Positions 23,757 through 36,623 are shown, numbered from the stretch's first letter. The stretch is 64,000 nt of DNA from Escallonia rubra (GCA_033065855.1 JAVXUO010001034.1:1835795-1899794); one strand, 5' to 3'. Translations and numbers: made by a program. Notes: generated by a model not told the origin, from the letters alone.

Positions 23757-25852
23757 AATTGCTGGAAACTTCAATATTATCACAAGCAAGGAGGTCAGCC
23801 AAGATGTGTCATGAAAATTGATCTCAAGAAGGCTTATGATTCAGTTGGATGAGATTTTTTAAAGTATGTAATGGAAGCTATGCAGTTTCCTAGGAAATTT
23901 GTGGAATGGATCATGCAGTGTGTTTCATCTGCAAGATATTCAATCAGCCTGAATGGTAACATGGAAGGTTTATTTGCTAGCTCAAGAGGGTTGAGGCAAG
24001 GAGATCCTATCTCTCCTTACCTATTCTTGTTAGTGATGGAAGCTTTCCCAGGACTGTTGGACAACTATACCCAAGATGATGGCTTCTCCTTTCACCCTAA
24101 ATGCAAGGAGCTGACTATCAACCATCTGAGTTTTGCTAACGACCTATTCTTGATGGCTAAAGCTAATACTAGCTCTCTTATGATCCTCAAAAAAGGGCTT
24201 AAAGAGTTTGAACAGCTCTTTGGTGTGGCACCAAACCTAACTAAGAGTGCTATATATATAGCAGGGGTGGATGAGGTTACTAAAGCTCACTTAGTGGACA
24301 TTATTGGTATCCCTCTTGGAGAATTCCCGGTTACATACTTAGGGGTTCCCTTGATATCAACCAAACTACAGCCTAAAGATTGCAAAGTGCTGGTAGAGAA
24401 GGTAACAAAGAAGATATCAAGTTGGACTACTCAGTACTTGTCATATGCCGGTAGAATTCAACTGGCTATCTCAGTATTGGTAAGCCTGCAAGTTTATTGG
24501 TGCGCTATTTTTGTGTTGCCTAAGAAGATAATCAATCAAATTGAAGGCAAGATCAGGGCTTTTGTTTGGCATGGAAAGGATATTCAGTGCAAGGGAGCTA
24601 AAGTTTCGTGGAAAGAGCTATGCCTTCCAAAAAGAGAAGGGGGGATGAGATTAAAGAGATTAGCAGAATGGAACAAGGCGGCTATCTGGAAACATCTATG
24701 GGATTTGGCAAATAAGAAGGATTCCCTTTGGGTGAAGTGGTGTCACACATATGTTATAAAACATAAACATTTGTGGACTTTTAAACCACCGTTAAACTTA
24801 TCATGGACTTGGAGGAAACTTGTCAAAATGAGAAATCAAATGGCTCAATTTTGTACCTACACAGTGGGGAGTGGGGAAGAGACATGGCTCTGGCTTGATA
24901 GATGGATTGATGAAGAAACACTTGTGAACAAATTGGGGTTCAGAGTAGTGTATAATGTTGGACTGAACCTTAACAACAAAGTTAGTGCCATCATACAAGG
25001 AGATTCATGGCAGTTGCCAACCAACAGATCACTTGAGCTAAGATTTCTTACCCAAATGATGGCAAACATGCCTAGGCCTGATAGAGGGCAGGTAGGCAGA
25101 ATAAGGTGGAAGTTGCACCCTAATGGGAACTTTACTATAAGATCAGCTTGGGAAGGGACTAGAACAAAAGTACCAGCAATCAACTGGTGGAAACTAATAA
25201 CTAATCTGGTTTCCAGGTAATATCCCTAAATGTGCTATGATGCTTTGGCTAATTTGCAAAGGAGGAATCAGAACAAAGAGTAAGCTGAAGGACTGGAATA
25301 TAATTTCAGATGATACATGTGAAATGTGTGGTGAATGCCCTGAAACTATTGACCATTTGTTCATACAGTGTAAGTATGCACGGGAGCTGTGGCAAATGGT
25401 GTTGAGCAAGCAGAGAATTCACATAAGCAGGGGATCATGGAACCAGTTTATCCGTGAAGCAGCAATCATATGCAGAGGAAAGAGCCTCCAAGCAAAGATG
25501 AATAAATTGGTATTGGCTGTAACAACCTATGGAATCTGGAAGGAAAGGAACCTCAGAGTGTTCGAACAGCAAAGCTCTAATGTGCAGGGTTGCCTTCATG
25601 AAATTCAAAAATGGCTGAAGTATAGAGTCTATAGCTGGGCAGAGTTCCTTGCCACAGAAAGGAACAAGCACCTATGCTAAGCATGGGGAATGAGTGTATA
25701 GAAAATACTTAAAGCAGAAAATTAGAGTAAAGAGTATGCTTGTACATAACAGTGTAGGTAAGTGAGGGATAAACTGTAAAGTAAAGTGAGTATATCTGTA
25801 AATTGCTTGAGCCGAAATGAATACAAAGGAAATTTTGACCAAAAAAATTAAG
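23757..25852 (+). mobile_element. 5'-truncated LINE (plant L1-like non-LTR retrotransposon)
   Basis: A non-LTR element that keeps the reverse transcriptase palm and the 3' region but has lost ORF1, the endonuclease and the start of RT. Coding similarity begins around 23770 with the RT motif IDLKKAYDSV. The element ends after AAATTTTGACCAAAAAAA, a short A-rich tail typical of plant LINEs. No flanking target duplication could be fixed. Confidence 0.8.
23770..25680 (+). pseudogene. LINE reverse transcriptase with zf-RVT region, broken
   Basis: Reads RCVMKIDLKKAYDSVG, then an in-frame stop (TGA at about 23849) before a 449-codon open frame at 23871..25220. That frame contains the RT motif GLRQGDPISPYLFLLVME, the catalytic-box region LSFANDLFLM, and TYLGVPLI. 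A single-base frame change near 25215 moves coding into a second frame (25216..25680) holding the zf-RVT zinc-binding region: FPGNIPKCAMMLWL, CEMCGECPETIDHLFIQC and a tryptophan-rich end. The usual F-A-D-D catalytic box reads F-A-N-D, so the first of the two catalytic aspartates is lost. With the truncation, stop and frameshift, this copy cannot move by itself. Confidence 0.88.
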
Positions 25853-27063
25853 GCAAAAATACCTTTTAGTATATATAGTTTGTGTACATTTTCCTCCACT
25901 GAATTGTTAGTATAATACTGTAACAACCACCTCTTGGCGAGTAAAGTTTGCCAAGAATAATTTGGACCCTATTGATAAATAATTTTGATTATTTTAAGAA
26001 ATGATTAGTTCACCGGAAATGTGTTATTTGAGACGTATAAGGTGGAATTTTTTTGTCTGAAATATATTCTAATATATTTCTTCGTCCTTCTTATTGATAC
26101 ATATAGCGACAATTGTCTATTGCTATATGGGTTCCTTTGCTACACCCCTAAGGGCAGCAAATCTTTTTCAAATAAGAGTTCACAACTTAGCATGGTGGTT
26201 TTAGAAGAAAATGCTAGCTTTACGTGGTTTGTTACTCGTTTCAAACGTATTGATGCACATTTCTAGCTATTTGCATCAACATTTTCTCAAATAAAATCAC
26301 AATAATATATGCACTAAAACAATGCATTTCCACAGTTGAAACGTTGAGTAACTTGTATGGAAGATCAAAATTTTGTTACATGATTTACCCCATTCGCAGA
26401 AATCACATTTTGTAAGCGCTTAGGTCAGAACATGAGGTTCCTCCTATGTCACAGTTCATATACTAACCAATCGTAGATCGAGCTGTGCAAGTAGATTCAA
26501 GTTTTACTTTTTACCCATCTCGAGCCACGCAAGTGCTAGGTGCTTAAAGTGAAGAGAAAAAGATAAGAGCCTAAGAGGGAGTGTGGCTTGGCTCTAATGA
26601 GTATGCCCATAGAAAGAGGAGAGCACCACCCAATTGGACAACAAAAGTAACTTGCGTGTCCACATCCAGAGGCCTAGTGCACACTTTGTTTAATGCCATC
26701 GAGGTGGTTCAGGTTTGGGATCCCAACCCACACCTTTACCTTGCATATCACTACTCTACTACCACCGCACTGCTACATAGTTTTTAGCGGTTTCTGTCCC
26801 CACCGAAATTAGCCCTCCATCCCTTCCTTATTACCCAATTGGGAAACTCAAACCCAAATAGAACTTCGAACACAGCCACCCAGATGTTCGAATTCCAGGC
26901 ACAAAATAAATTGAAACACTAGCTAGTACTCCACCAAATTAACCGAGTCACGTTTCACCAAATTTGACATGAAGCCAAGTACCCTTTCTTTCTTGTTCAC
27001 ACTTCATGAGAGTGGCAGTATCGGCAATAAGTCCAAACCCAAGGACTATTTGAATATGCCTCC
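25853..27063. other. Intergenic DNA upstream of the HD-Zip gene
   Basis: No gene recognised. The last few hundred bases should contain the HD-Zip promoter. Confidence 0.5.
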
Positions 27064-27072
27064 TTTATAAAT
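27064..27072 (+). promoter_or_regulatory. TATA box of the HD-Zip gene
   Basis: TTTATAAAT within CTCCTTTATAAATGAAG lies about 105 bases upstream of the ATG, giving a leader of roughly 75 bases. Confidence 0.5.
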
Positions 27073-27168
27073 GAAGACTTAACATTGTACTCTCCAAAGT
27101 CCTAAGAAACAGCTCTCCTTAGTACTCACTCCACCTTTGCGCATAAAGTCCTCTTCTCTACGAAGAAT

Positions 27169-28700
27169 ATGACAAGCAGCATGAGTCATCAGGTTGATGA
27201 TCAAATGGTACTCCTCTCTCAGTACTATCCTGCTATATACACCCAAGTGTCATCTGAACAAGGTAAGGTCATGAAACGATAGAAGCAAGCACATGCACGA
27301 GGAACTATCTGTTACATGCATTGATCTTGTACTTGGTGGTTAACCTATGTAATTTGTTTTAGGGGAGGCGAAACCACGGCGAAGACGGAAGAAGAGCAAA
27401 GGGGAGGGTAGCGGTAGCGGGATGAGGAAGAGGAAGCTAAATCAAGAACAAGTTAATCTTCTTGAGTTGAACTTTGGAAATGAACATAAGTTGGAGTCCG
27501 AGAGGAAAGACAAGCTTGCCTCCGAGCTTGGGCTCGATTCTCGCCAAGTTGCCGTTTGGTTTCAGAACCGACGAGCTCGATGGAAGAGCAAGAAGCTTGA
27601 GGAGGAGTATTCCAAGCTCAAGTCTGAGCATGAGGGCACTGTCGTAGAAAAATGCCGCCTCGAAAATGAGGTCCCTCTCTCTCTCTCACACAAACACACA
27701 CGCACACACACACACACACAGATATATTGACACGAAGAGAAGAGAAGACAATATCATATAACAATTCCGACGAGTCTAGAACACAGCTTTGTTGTGTTTA
27801 GTGTTCTTGCTTAAGCCATGTGCAGATATGTCATATACTGAACTTGATTATCTACTATCCTAAAATTTGGAATCCCATTTTAGGGCAGGTGGATTGGGGT
27901 CGCTGTTCTCATGCTTCAAGTTACAAATTTCCTTTCCTAAAATATTTATTCGAAGTAGTAGCATACACATCAATATGGACACATATGTCTATATTCTAAG
28001 ATTTAGTGGGCACATTTTCAATAACCTTTTCTTGCTTATCTTAGTCCTTGGTACTTTACTATCTTCTATAACTCCTTTGTCAAAAGTAGCGTACATATAT
28101 ATATATGTCCATTACGAAGGACAATCGGCCACACCATGCATGGACTCTAGGCTCGAAAAAGGACACGGCACATTTCAGAATTTGACAATAACAGCTTAAC
28201 CAGTCAAGAGATGACAGGAAATAGGCTACTGACACCCCCATTAAACAGCAAAAGAAAGATACCACTTGTTTCACTTCACAAGAGTCCGTACAGAGTTCAA
28301 AGGTTAACACTGTTCAGCCACGACCTGCGCACATGGCACTTCTATCCACGTGGGAACTTCCCCCTTGCATGTAGCAGATTTCATGCATATTAAGATTCCT
28401 AGTCCCAATGTCATCCTACTAAGACTCGTCTTGTGAATATTATTCTCTTCTTCGTTTTCTGACTCTAAATTACTTTATTATTTGTAGGTACTGAAGCTCA
28501 AGGAACAACTCTCTGAAACAGAGAAGGATATGCAAAGGATGCTGGAGCGTTTTGATGGGGTGTCGATTAACAGTCCAAGTTCATCGTTCTCCATGGAGCC
28601 GCCTTACCTTGGCGAGTTCGGGATGGAAGGACTCGAAAATGTGCTTTACATGCCGGAAACAAATTATATTCATGGATTGGAGTGGGTTAACCTGATATGA
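27169..28700 (+). CDS. HB40: HD-Zip class I transcription factor (HB40/HB53/HB21 type)
   Basis: Nuclear DNA-binding protein; class I HD-Zips dimerise and bind CAAT(A/T)ATTG-like sites. The HB21/40/53 clade acts in ABA-linked bud and growth responses (known for the family). Exons are 27169..27262, 27363..27670 and 28488..28700; together 615 nt, 204 residues. Exon 1 encodes [20 protein letters not shown]. Exon 2 has a basic stretch [10 protein letters not shown], then the homeodomain from about residue 53, with [10 protein letters not shown] at 97-106. The zipper heptad positions are L110, L117, T124, L131 and L138, crossing into exon 3 (VLKLKEQL). The tail is short and acidic with aromatic residues, ending LEWVNLI. 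Intron 1 joins inside a Gly codon (CAAG/GTAAGG..TTTTAG/GGGAGG). The intron 2 donor GAG/GTCCCT is weak and opens directly into CT and CA microsatellites. Confidence 0.93.
27671..27722 (+). repeat. CT and CA microsatellites at the start of HD-Zip intron 2
   Basis: A (CT)n run passes into an (AC)n run directly after the weak splice donor GTCCCT. Length variation here could affect splicing; that is inference. Confidence 0.7.
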
Positions 28701-31592
28701 TGATTTATGTAATTAGTTGGTTATAAGAGCAGCCTAGTATGTAGATAGCGACGTTAGTGTACATCTATTATCCTTAGCTTTGTCAGTGACTTTCAGTGTA
28801 ATTGACTAGAAGATAATTTGGTAGTTTAACATAACTAGTCACATAATGTCCTCGTACTTTAATGATGCATATATAAAATGTGAGATATGCTAGATACTTG
28901 TGTGCCTCGTCAATGTTACCTTAAAAGTTTGTGTGTGTGTGTGTGTGCGCGCGCTCGCATGCCAGTGACAGAGAGAGGGAAAGGGACAATGCCCCCATGT
29001 TATCACGCCGAACTAGTAGGATAACTACCCTCTACTTAATTATGTTGACGCTAGGAAGATGGTGAAATGTGGTGATGTGGATAAGAAGATGATGCATGGC
29101 TGAAGTGGAAAGGCAGAAGGAGAAAAAACTCAAAGACGAGAGGGGTATTCTTGTTTTTTGTGGTTTGCTTGGAGAAATATGCATAGTCGAATAGTCCATG
29201 CCTACCCCGGCCCTCAGTCCTCACTTCACGTGTAGACTTTGAAAAGATTGCCAGGTCCAATGATAAAACAATTTCACTATCCCAAACCTAACAACCAACT
29301 TTTTTTCTTGAGTCAACAATCCTAACCAACTTGGAACAGCAAAAGTAACCAATGGAAAGTATGGTGTTGGTTTATGAGTTTTTGTGCATCCAATCTAATC
29401 ACTGAATTCCATTTGTTGGTAGGATCTTAGCTCAAGTGACCATGGTAATCAAGCCTCCATATTGAGACAATTAAGAGGGATTTTTATGGTGAGGAATAAA
29501 GATTAAGGGTCTGAGCATTAGAATTTCGTTGCTTGGAATCAGGCTGCCTTACTGAAACATGTCTGAGATATAGCCAGGAAGGCTAAGGGTTAAATGGTGC
29601 CACCATCACGCCTATAAGACTCAGGAAAAACGCTAGTGCAGTATGGCCATTGACGCCAATAGTTCATGGACTTGCAGGAAAGTGATGAAGCTAAGGCCTT
29701 AGTTAAGAGATTGTTCAGGTACAAAAAATAAAAACGGTGATACCACTTGGCTTTGGCCCCAGTATATGTTACATGCTCAGGGAAAACCAGATTTAATTGG
29801 GGTCACACACTAGAGCGCTAAATTTAGTACTTTAAATGTGTGTTTTTGCTGTGACATTACTTGCATTCTAGCCAAAGAAGAAAGGCATCATGTGCTGTTC
29901 ATGGAAAATTGTCTGCCACAAAATTCCCGCAAAGACATGGTGATGATCACATGTACAAACATACACACAGCATCACCTGAACTGGAACTAAGAACATGCT
30001 AGATATCAACTACAGCACATAATTGCTATGCAAATGCATTATAGTAACGAGTTATATTAAAGATACTAGGAGCCAAATCTTATAGTAAAAGGAGAAAGAC
30101 GAGAGAGATTTATAACACGAACTTTCATAGAAAGAACTTAAATCATTTCAAGCATCAAGGATTATAACAAAAAACATAATGTGTACCTTTCAGAGGAGGA
30201 AACTGGAAATAAGTGATAAAACAATTTAACCATGAGTGAGGCACAAAGTCTCAAAATCTGAACATCCTACAACCAAGGTCCCCCATGTAGGTCGGGTCAC
30301 TTTGCTCATGTATATCTTCCTACTCTTGAATAGAAACTCCAGGACCATGGTTGAAAACCACTAATATCTGCTTCTTAAGGTAAGTTCGCAAATTGATGGG
30401 AGCAGGCTGACTAGTGACTAGACATGTCAATCATCAAAGCTGTAGAATCAAAGAGCAGAGTAATCAATTTTAAGTTGCTCGAATGATGGTGCAAAATTTT
30501 TCCTGACGCCTGCCATGGTGCCACCAATTATGTATCACCCCCCCACCCCGCCCTTCCTTCCCCCAATGCAGATCTACATAAACAAGCACATTTGAATTGC
30601 TGTGATTTCTTTTTTGTTGACAACTCAGCCTACAACAGATTTTTCTTGGTATATTAGCTAGCAGTGCCAACCAAATGAAGATGTTCCTTACATGCAGGAC
30701 TAATAAAACTAGAGAAGCAACCAATTGGCTCAGTCCATGATGAAAACTTTGCCATGTCTTTGAAGAAACTAAATAGGTTCAATACACTATTCTGATGGAT
30801 CATACAAAACTCTGGTAACACGTACCTTGTAATTAACCTGTTTATCTAAAACAATATCCGCAAAACTCGGTTTGTATAGAAGACAATCGAGAAGGACATC
30901 GAAGAAAATTCTCTCATGAGGAAACACAAGGTTTATTTAATAAAGCCTGAGCTGCTAGCCGGTCTTTGACAGCTCTTTCTGCAGATAGCACTTGGCAGCA
31001 TTTAACAGTTAGAAGTACATAAGTGGCGCTCTCCAACTTTCCTAAGCTGGTTAATGTTAAAAACTTGGTCATTCCAGTAATATGACTTCTGGACCTTGAG
31101 AAGGAAAAAAAAAAGGGTTCACTTCCTATTTCTCAAATCATGTTGGTCAGTGGCACCAACTTCGGCGACTCTGTCAACACTGAATTACCATCAGTTAGCT
31201 GCAAGTAGCAACACCAATCATGATAACCATCTCAACACTTGCAACAGTGCAATGGGACTCCCCTTAGAACCACCTCACTACACTTGATCCACACCACGAG
31301 AGTGAAAAATTCAATACGAGAATTTCATGCAGAGCCCACATAGTCCTTTGCAAATCAGTCTGGAGTCTTATTGTCTGACCACATGTCACATTATCAGGTT
31401 TTTTTTCTTAATAAGTTCAAAATTTATAACAAAAGCGCCAGAGGGGGAGAACCCATGTACACGAAACGCATACAATATCAACAACTATACAATGATCCAA
31501 ACTGTCCATTAATCCTAAACCGGCATCATGAAACAGGCCTATCCTCCACCCAAAAAGCTAGAGTAGGAAAAAAGGAGGCCTAGTAGAAACTT
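28701..31592. other. Intergenic DNA downstream of the HD-Zip gene
   Basis: The HD-Zip 3' UTR presumably ends within about 200 bases (AT-rich ATGCATATATAAAATG near 28865). A GT microsatellite changing to GC lies at 28929..28955. No further gene is supported; short open frames at 29051..29260 and 30470..30724 have no family motif. Confidence 0.5.
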
Positions 31593-31595
31593 CTT

Positions 31596-32309
31596 GGCTG
31601 TATTTGGCGCGCGGGATAAGACCTTCGGATAGGATAAAAATAATCCTATCCGGCGTTTGGCAGCGCACTTAAAGGCCGGATAAGTTATCCTTCGGACTTG
31701 TTTTATCCCACTGGAGTGGGATAATTCTGTACCTGGGGGGACGCGGGGGGTGGTATAATATTAATCCTGGTGGGATTGGAATAAAAAGAATGGGACCCAT
31801 CCTAATGGTCTTCCTCTTTCCCGTCAACACCATTGCCGCAATTGCCGGCCGTCCGCCCATCTTCTCCGGCCATCTTTCCCATCAATTTTCTTCCTCTTTC
31901 ATTTCACGTCCGCCCATCTTCTCCGGCCGCACGTCCGTCACGGCGTCTTATCTACTCCGACTGCTGGCCTCACGTCCGCCCCATCTTCTCAGGCCTCACG
32001 TCCGTCACGGCCTCTCCGCCAATTCTCTGTCCACAGCCTCCATCCTTCCGCTCGACTGATCTTCTCCGTCCACCGGCGTCTTCTCCACCGATTCTCTGTT
32101 CACAGTATTATATATATATATATATATATACTTTATAAAATGCTTATCCGGCTTATAATCCGGACTTGGTCCAAACGCTGGATAGGATTTCTTGCTTATC
32201 CGGCCTTATCCGACGGTATAGCTTGTCCGGCCTTATCCGCCCTTATCCAGTCCTATCCGGCCTTATCCTGTCCTATACGGAACCCTTATCCTTGTCGCCA
32301 AACACAGCC
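31596..32309. mobile_element. Harbinger/Tourist-like TIR element with repeated TTATCCGG motifs
   Basis: Ends are GGCTGTATTTGGCG and, on the right, CGCCAAACACAGCC, an inverted repeat close to the GG..GTTTGG termini of Tourist elements. CTT lies outside both ends (31593..31595 and 32310..32312) and could be a 3-bp duplication. Both halves are rich in TTATCC / GGATAA blocks that pair with each other. A TA microsatellite sits at 32105..32130. Repeated CGTCCGCCCATCTTCTCCGG segments at 31849..32005 form a small internal repeat. No transposase. Confidence 0.55.
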
Positions 32310-32312
32310 CTT

Positions 32313-34543
32313 ATGTCTCTACACCTTCAAATGATATGACTTCTTTCCTTCATAAGCACCAGAACAAGCACAGCAGGATCAAATTGCAGAACTTCACTTT
32401 CCGCCTTCCGTTCTTGTACAAGGACCATGCCCTCAACAATCACCAGCAAGTCATATTATTAGGTAATAAGCAGCCAGTGTTGTATCATTTTCTTTTACTG
32501 GAAACTAAAAGAGTTCAGGTTGATTTGAAATTTCTGAGTTAGAGAAGAAGAGGAGGCATAACTTATGGAAGGTCAGGTTAAGTTACTCAACATTTGTAGG
32601 TGGTTCCTTTTTATTTCACTATGCTTTAACCCTTCAGTCTTGGTAAATGAAAGGGCAAGACTTATTCACCTTATTGCAGTGGCATCCAGTCCTAAACTTC
32701 AGATTGTTTTTGCACGTTGCCCCAAATTACCTTAAACAACTCTTACCCTGTCAACATTTATTTGCCTCATTCTTTTCAAAGTTCCCCGCAGCTACACTTC
32801 CAAAATCCAGCCAATTCAAACCATTTCCGTTTCACCTGGTCACCAATTCCACAATTTAATCATTTCCCTTGCTAGAAAGCGTTTGCATTAGTTAGCTTGC
32901 AAATAATGCAAGTACTGATTATAAAGTTATACAGTAAGAAATGGTTCTATTAAAAATGCTGGTTAATTGCTGGCTGAGGCAATAATGCATGGGATTTGCC
33001 TGAATGCATTGGCACGTTGAGCTAACTTATCAGGAAAGGAAGAATTGGGGGAAGGTTCTTTTCATTCTGGTAAAATCTAAAGAACTAAGATCAATTTGAG
33101 CTCTACCTCCCCCACATTTCACTCTAGGAGAGTGGTGTTTTATTTGGATCTATATTTAAGGGTTCAGGGACTTTCTGAGTGCTAAAAAAACTCTCTGCAG
33201 GATTCAATTGAAGAGCCTAAGAAAAATTTTAGTAGGCGATCACCTTTTCACGTTGGTGCTGAATTGCTATGAATATCAAAATTCGTTGTGCAGAAAAAAA
33301 CCTTTCTCTAATATGTAGTTACAATTTTTCCTTCACGCATATACAAATTATAATCTGCTTAGGGGGGAAATAGTAGATAACGGATACCATCTTAGACTAA
33401 AATATCACAAGTAATCTCTTGCTTGAGGAGTCAAATCATAAAAAATGGAAACAACAGCAAACCAAGACAACTCGAAAGACATGGCAGATTTAATTTAGAT
33501 CCACATAGATTACCCTTGTTTGTAACAGGCAAAATAGACTAAACCAAAATCCATAATAGCACAACTCACTAGACTTAGTCCCAAAGTCAACCCCACGTTT
33601 CCCTTTGGATACCACAGCACACATTACCTCAAACAAACCGCACAGCTTCAGGGCAAAGAGACTGCATATATCACTCCTCGTAAATCAAGAGCCCGCAATA
33701 TCTAACGTATGACCTCCCAACCCTATGCACAAGATAATGCCCAGTCCTCTTTTTCATAGGTGCAGGTTTTTACTTACAAGAAACTAGCTTTCCTGAATTA
33801 GCTGACTAAAGTGTCATTGTCCACAAATTCTACATGTATAACTAAGCATTGAACTTAAGCCTATGAACAGATCTGCAAACCACTCCTACCAATCTTCAGC
33901 TTGCCCAACTCATATCAGGAACAAAAAGCTCCAAACTCCAAGTTCAATAGAGCCTGGATGCAAGCCATGAACATAGCAGCTAGATGCCTTATAGTTGACC
34001 AATGCAAGATGGATAAAACGAACATATCTTTCATTTGCCTATAATGTACAAATCTTGAATGCTGCCCTTCTTTATCATAGTCCTACCTACCAAAGAGTAG
34101 AGAATACAATCATGTATTATAGTTTTTTCTAACCATTAGTCTCCACAAGCTCTTCCGTCTCTTAAACTTGGCTCAACGTAAGTCAACACCACCATGTCAC
34201 CTGGACATTTCACACAAAATTTACCACACTGACTCAACCATCACCAAGGAATCAATCCTAGGTGCTCAGGGCTAGCCGATTGAATCATTTAACACTAACT
34301 TATTCTAGGATACACATGTGCATGAGTGCGTGGTTGCGCGCGCATACACACATGCATGTATAATGCAAAATAGTTCATGTGTTCCATTTGTTCACTTTCA
34401 CTTTCAAGTATCCCTCCCAATTTGTCATATTCAACAACAAACTCTAATTGCTCCACTTATTGCTTATACGAATCATAATTCAACCCCTATACCATTGGCT
34501 CTCTCTCTCTCCTAAACACTCAGTGAAATTAACATCACCAGAC
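32313..34543. other. Intergenic DNA
   Basis: No coding region, RNA or mobile element could be supported. Open frames at 32336..32542 and 32647..32859 show no recognisable motif. Confidence 0.45.
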
Positions 34544-34705
34544 AATGTAATCATATATAAGATAGTCAAAGGTGTGGTCGATCGATGATATGTAAATAAT
34601 GTAATCATATATAAGATAGTCAAAGGTGTGGTCGATCGATGATATGTAAATAATGTAATCATATATAAGATAGTCAAAGGTGTGGTCGATCGATGATATG
34701 TAAAT
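34544..34705. repeat. Three perfect 54-bp tandem repeats
   Basis: Units starting at 34544, 34598 and 34652 each begin AATGTAATCATATATAAGAT and continue through GTGTGGTCGATCGATGATAT. The copies look identical, so the amplification is recent. The period is a multiple of three, so open frames pass through it on the minus strand; I do not read these as a protein. Confidence 0.9.
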
Positions 34706-34783
34706 ACACATTACAAGAGAATAAACCTGCACTAGAAATGCCACAGAATCATAAGCAAACGACGACGAGTAAAAAGCAAGGAA

Positions 34784-35026
34784 TCACACGAACGGAAACG
34801 CCTTGAGCCTCGCTTTAAATTGGAACACACTCGATTTGATAAACAATTGCGGACTAACATAAAATTTCTCTTTCAGATGCAGAGGTAAAATACTTCCCTG
34901 GGCAAAAGGAACCTGTTTAATGCGGATAGACATGTCAATCGAATCAACGAATTGCTTCAGACAAGCAGCTACAGTGGCCGCCTCTGGTTCCCCGCCCATT
35001 TTGTAAATAACCCAGGCGGTACGCAT
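34784..35026 (-). CDS. Uncharacterised 80-codon reading frame, possible first exon
   Basis: The frame begins MRTAWVIYKMGGEPEAATVA and continues through KQFVDSIDMSIRIKQVPFAQ. Its composition looks like a folded protein rather than chance AT-rich sequence. I do not recognise the family. A possible splice donor (AAACAG/GTTCCT) falls after IRIKQ at about 34917, so the true coding part may be a short first exon, but no second exon could be found. It could also be a captured or decayed gene piece, given the MULE 300 bases to its right. Confidence 0.3.
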   Translation of the reverse strand: MRTAWVIYKMGGEPEAATVAACLKQFVDSIDMSIRIKQVPFAQGSILPLHLKEKFYVSPQLFIKSSVFQFKARLKAFPFV

Positions 35027-35322
35027 CGGCGTAGCATTTTTAGCGTCATTCGAATAGGCAAAATTGAAAAACTATCCGCAAATGTCTCTATAAAGGGCGG
35101 GAGGCCGCCTAAAGGTCACTAAATTCATTACCGTTCTTCCTGTTACATCTCGTGTAATCTTGATTGGTGTTTTATACCGGATATTAATCATATTATGATC
35201 AAAATGTTGACCTTTGAAAGGTTTGCTCGCCTCCTTATCAAATTTGAGTTAATGAGAGGTGTCTTGAAACGTAGGAGCATTTTGTAAATAAGATTTTAAT
35301 TTACAAAAATGGATAAATTTTA

Positions 35323-36623
35323 GGATTAATTACACTCATGTCTCTGAGATTTGGGTGAAATTACAGTTAAGGACATTAAGTTTCAAAAGGTAACAAACCG
35401 TGACCACAAACTTTGAAAAGGTAACACTTGTGTCCATCCGTCAAGTATACATCCAAAAGTGTATTTTTTATGATGTCATCAAAACGTATTTTCAATATAT
35501 GGCAATCTTACCCCTAAATTAATGTTACCTCTCTTCTCTTTTCTCTTTCATGAGCCTCCTCTCTCTTCCTCTTATCTCTCTCCTCTTCCATCAGAGATTT
35601 CCCCAGCCACCATGCGGCAGCCCTCACCATTTTACCACTAAGCTGTTACCCCCACCGTCCCACCACTAAGCCGCTGCTCCAACCGCCCACCACCACGCCG
35701 ATGCCCACCGCAGACCACCACGACCGCTGCTCCTACCGCCCACCATCACATCGCTGCTCCCCTACCCCTGCTGTCGTCCCCCTCACTTCTCCTAATCTGA
35801 AAATTAATTGAATCTTTGAAGCTATTGAGCAGGTCGATCGCGAAGGCCTGGTGACCAAATCTGCCCAATGAGAACAAAAGGGTTGATCTGTCGCCGTTGT
35901 TCGAAGAGAACAAGAGGGAGGAGATGAGGTTCGCGACTGCGAGGCCGGCGAGCTGTGTGATTTCGAAGTTGGAGGAGGTGGCCAAGGCCGTGAAGTTCGG
36001 GGTGAGGCTTCAAGGGCTGGAGAATGGAGGAAGGGGAAACTGGGCAGATTAAGATAAATTAGGTCGGCGGCGGCGCATCGGAAGGGGACTGCCGTGGTGA
36101 GGCGGGGTAGTGGAAGGAGGGTGGTGTGCGGGGTGGTGGGGGAAGAGAGAGAGAGGGAGAGAGCAAATTGCCGGCAGGGAAGAAGACTGCCGAGGTGAAG
36201 GAAGGGGTTGCCGGCGAGGTGAGGAAGGGGCTGCCGACGAGGTGGGGAAGGGGACTGCCAGGGTGAGGGAAGGGGCTGCCAGCGGGAAGGGGACTACCGG
36301 CGGCGGCAAACCTAGATCCGATTGATTGGGCTTAACACTGAATTGAAGAATCAAATTGATTTGGTGCAGATTGGAAAGAGGGAGATAAATGAATGACTTG
36401 AAACCCTAATTTGAAAATTAGGCTTTCAATTCTTTTTGAACCCTAATTTGAATGGCATGGTAAATAATTAACCTTTTAAATCGTGGGCAATATGGTCATT
36501 TTGACCATTCCGTTATGTATTTGGGTATTCCGCTAGGTCAAATGACATAAGTGCTTATTTTCCAAACTTATGGACACGCGTGTAATTTCACTCAAATCTC
36601 AGGGATATAGGTGTAATTAACCC
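35323..36623. mobile_element. MULE-like element, possible gene-fragment carrier
   Basis: Ends are GGATTAATTACAC (left) and GTGTAATTAACCC (right); similarity continues through CTGAGATTTG.GTGAAATTACA for about 60 bp. The flanking 9-mers TAAATTTTA (35314..35322) and TAAACTTTA (36624..36632) differ at one base, consistent with a Mutator-type duplication. There is no transposase. The interior holds Pro- and CCACC-rich low-complexity DNA and a 79-codon minus-strand frame (35985..35746) reading SSNFEITQLAGLAVANLISS. That frame is protein-like and may be a captured fragment of an unidentified gene. Confidence 0.65.
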
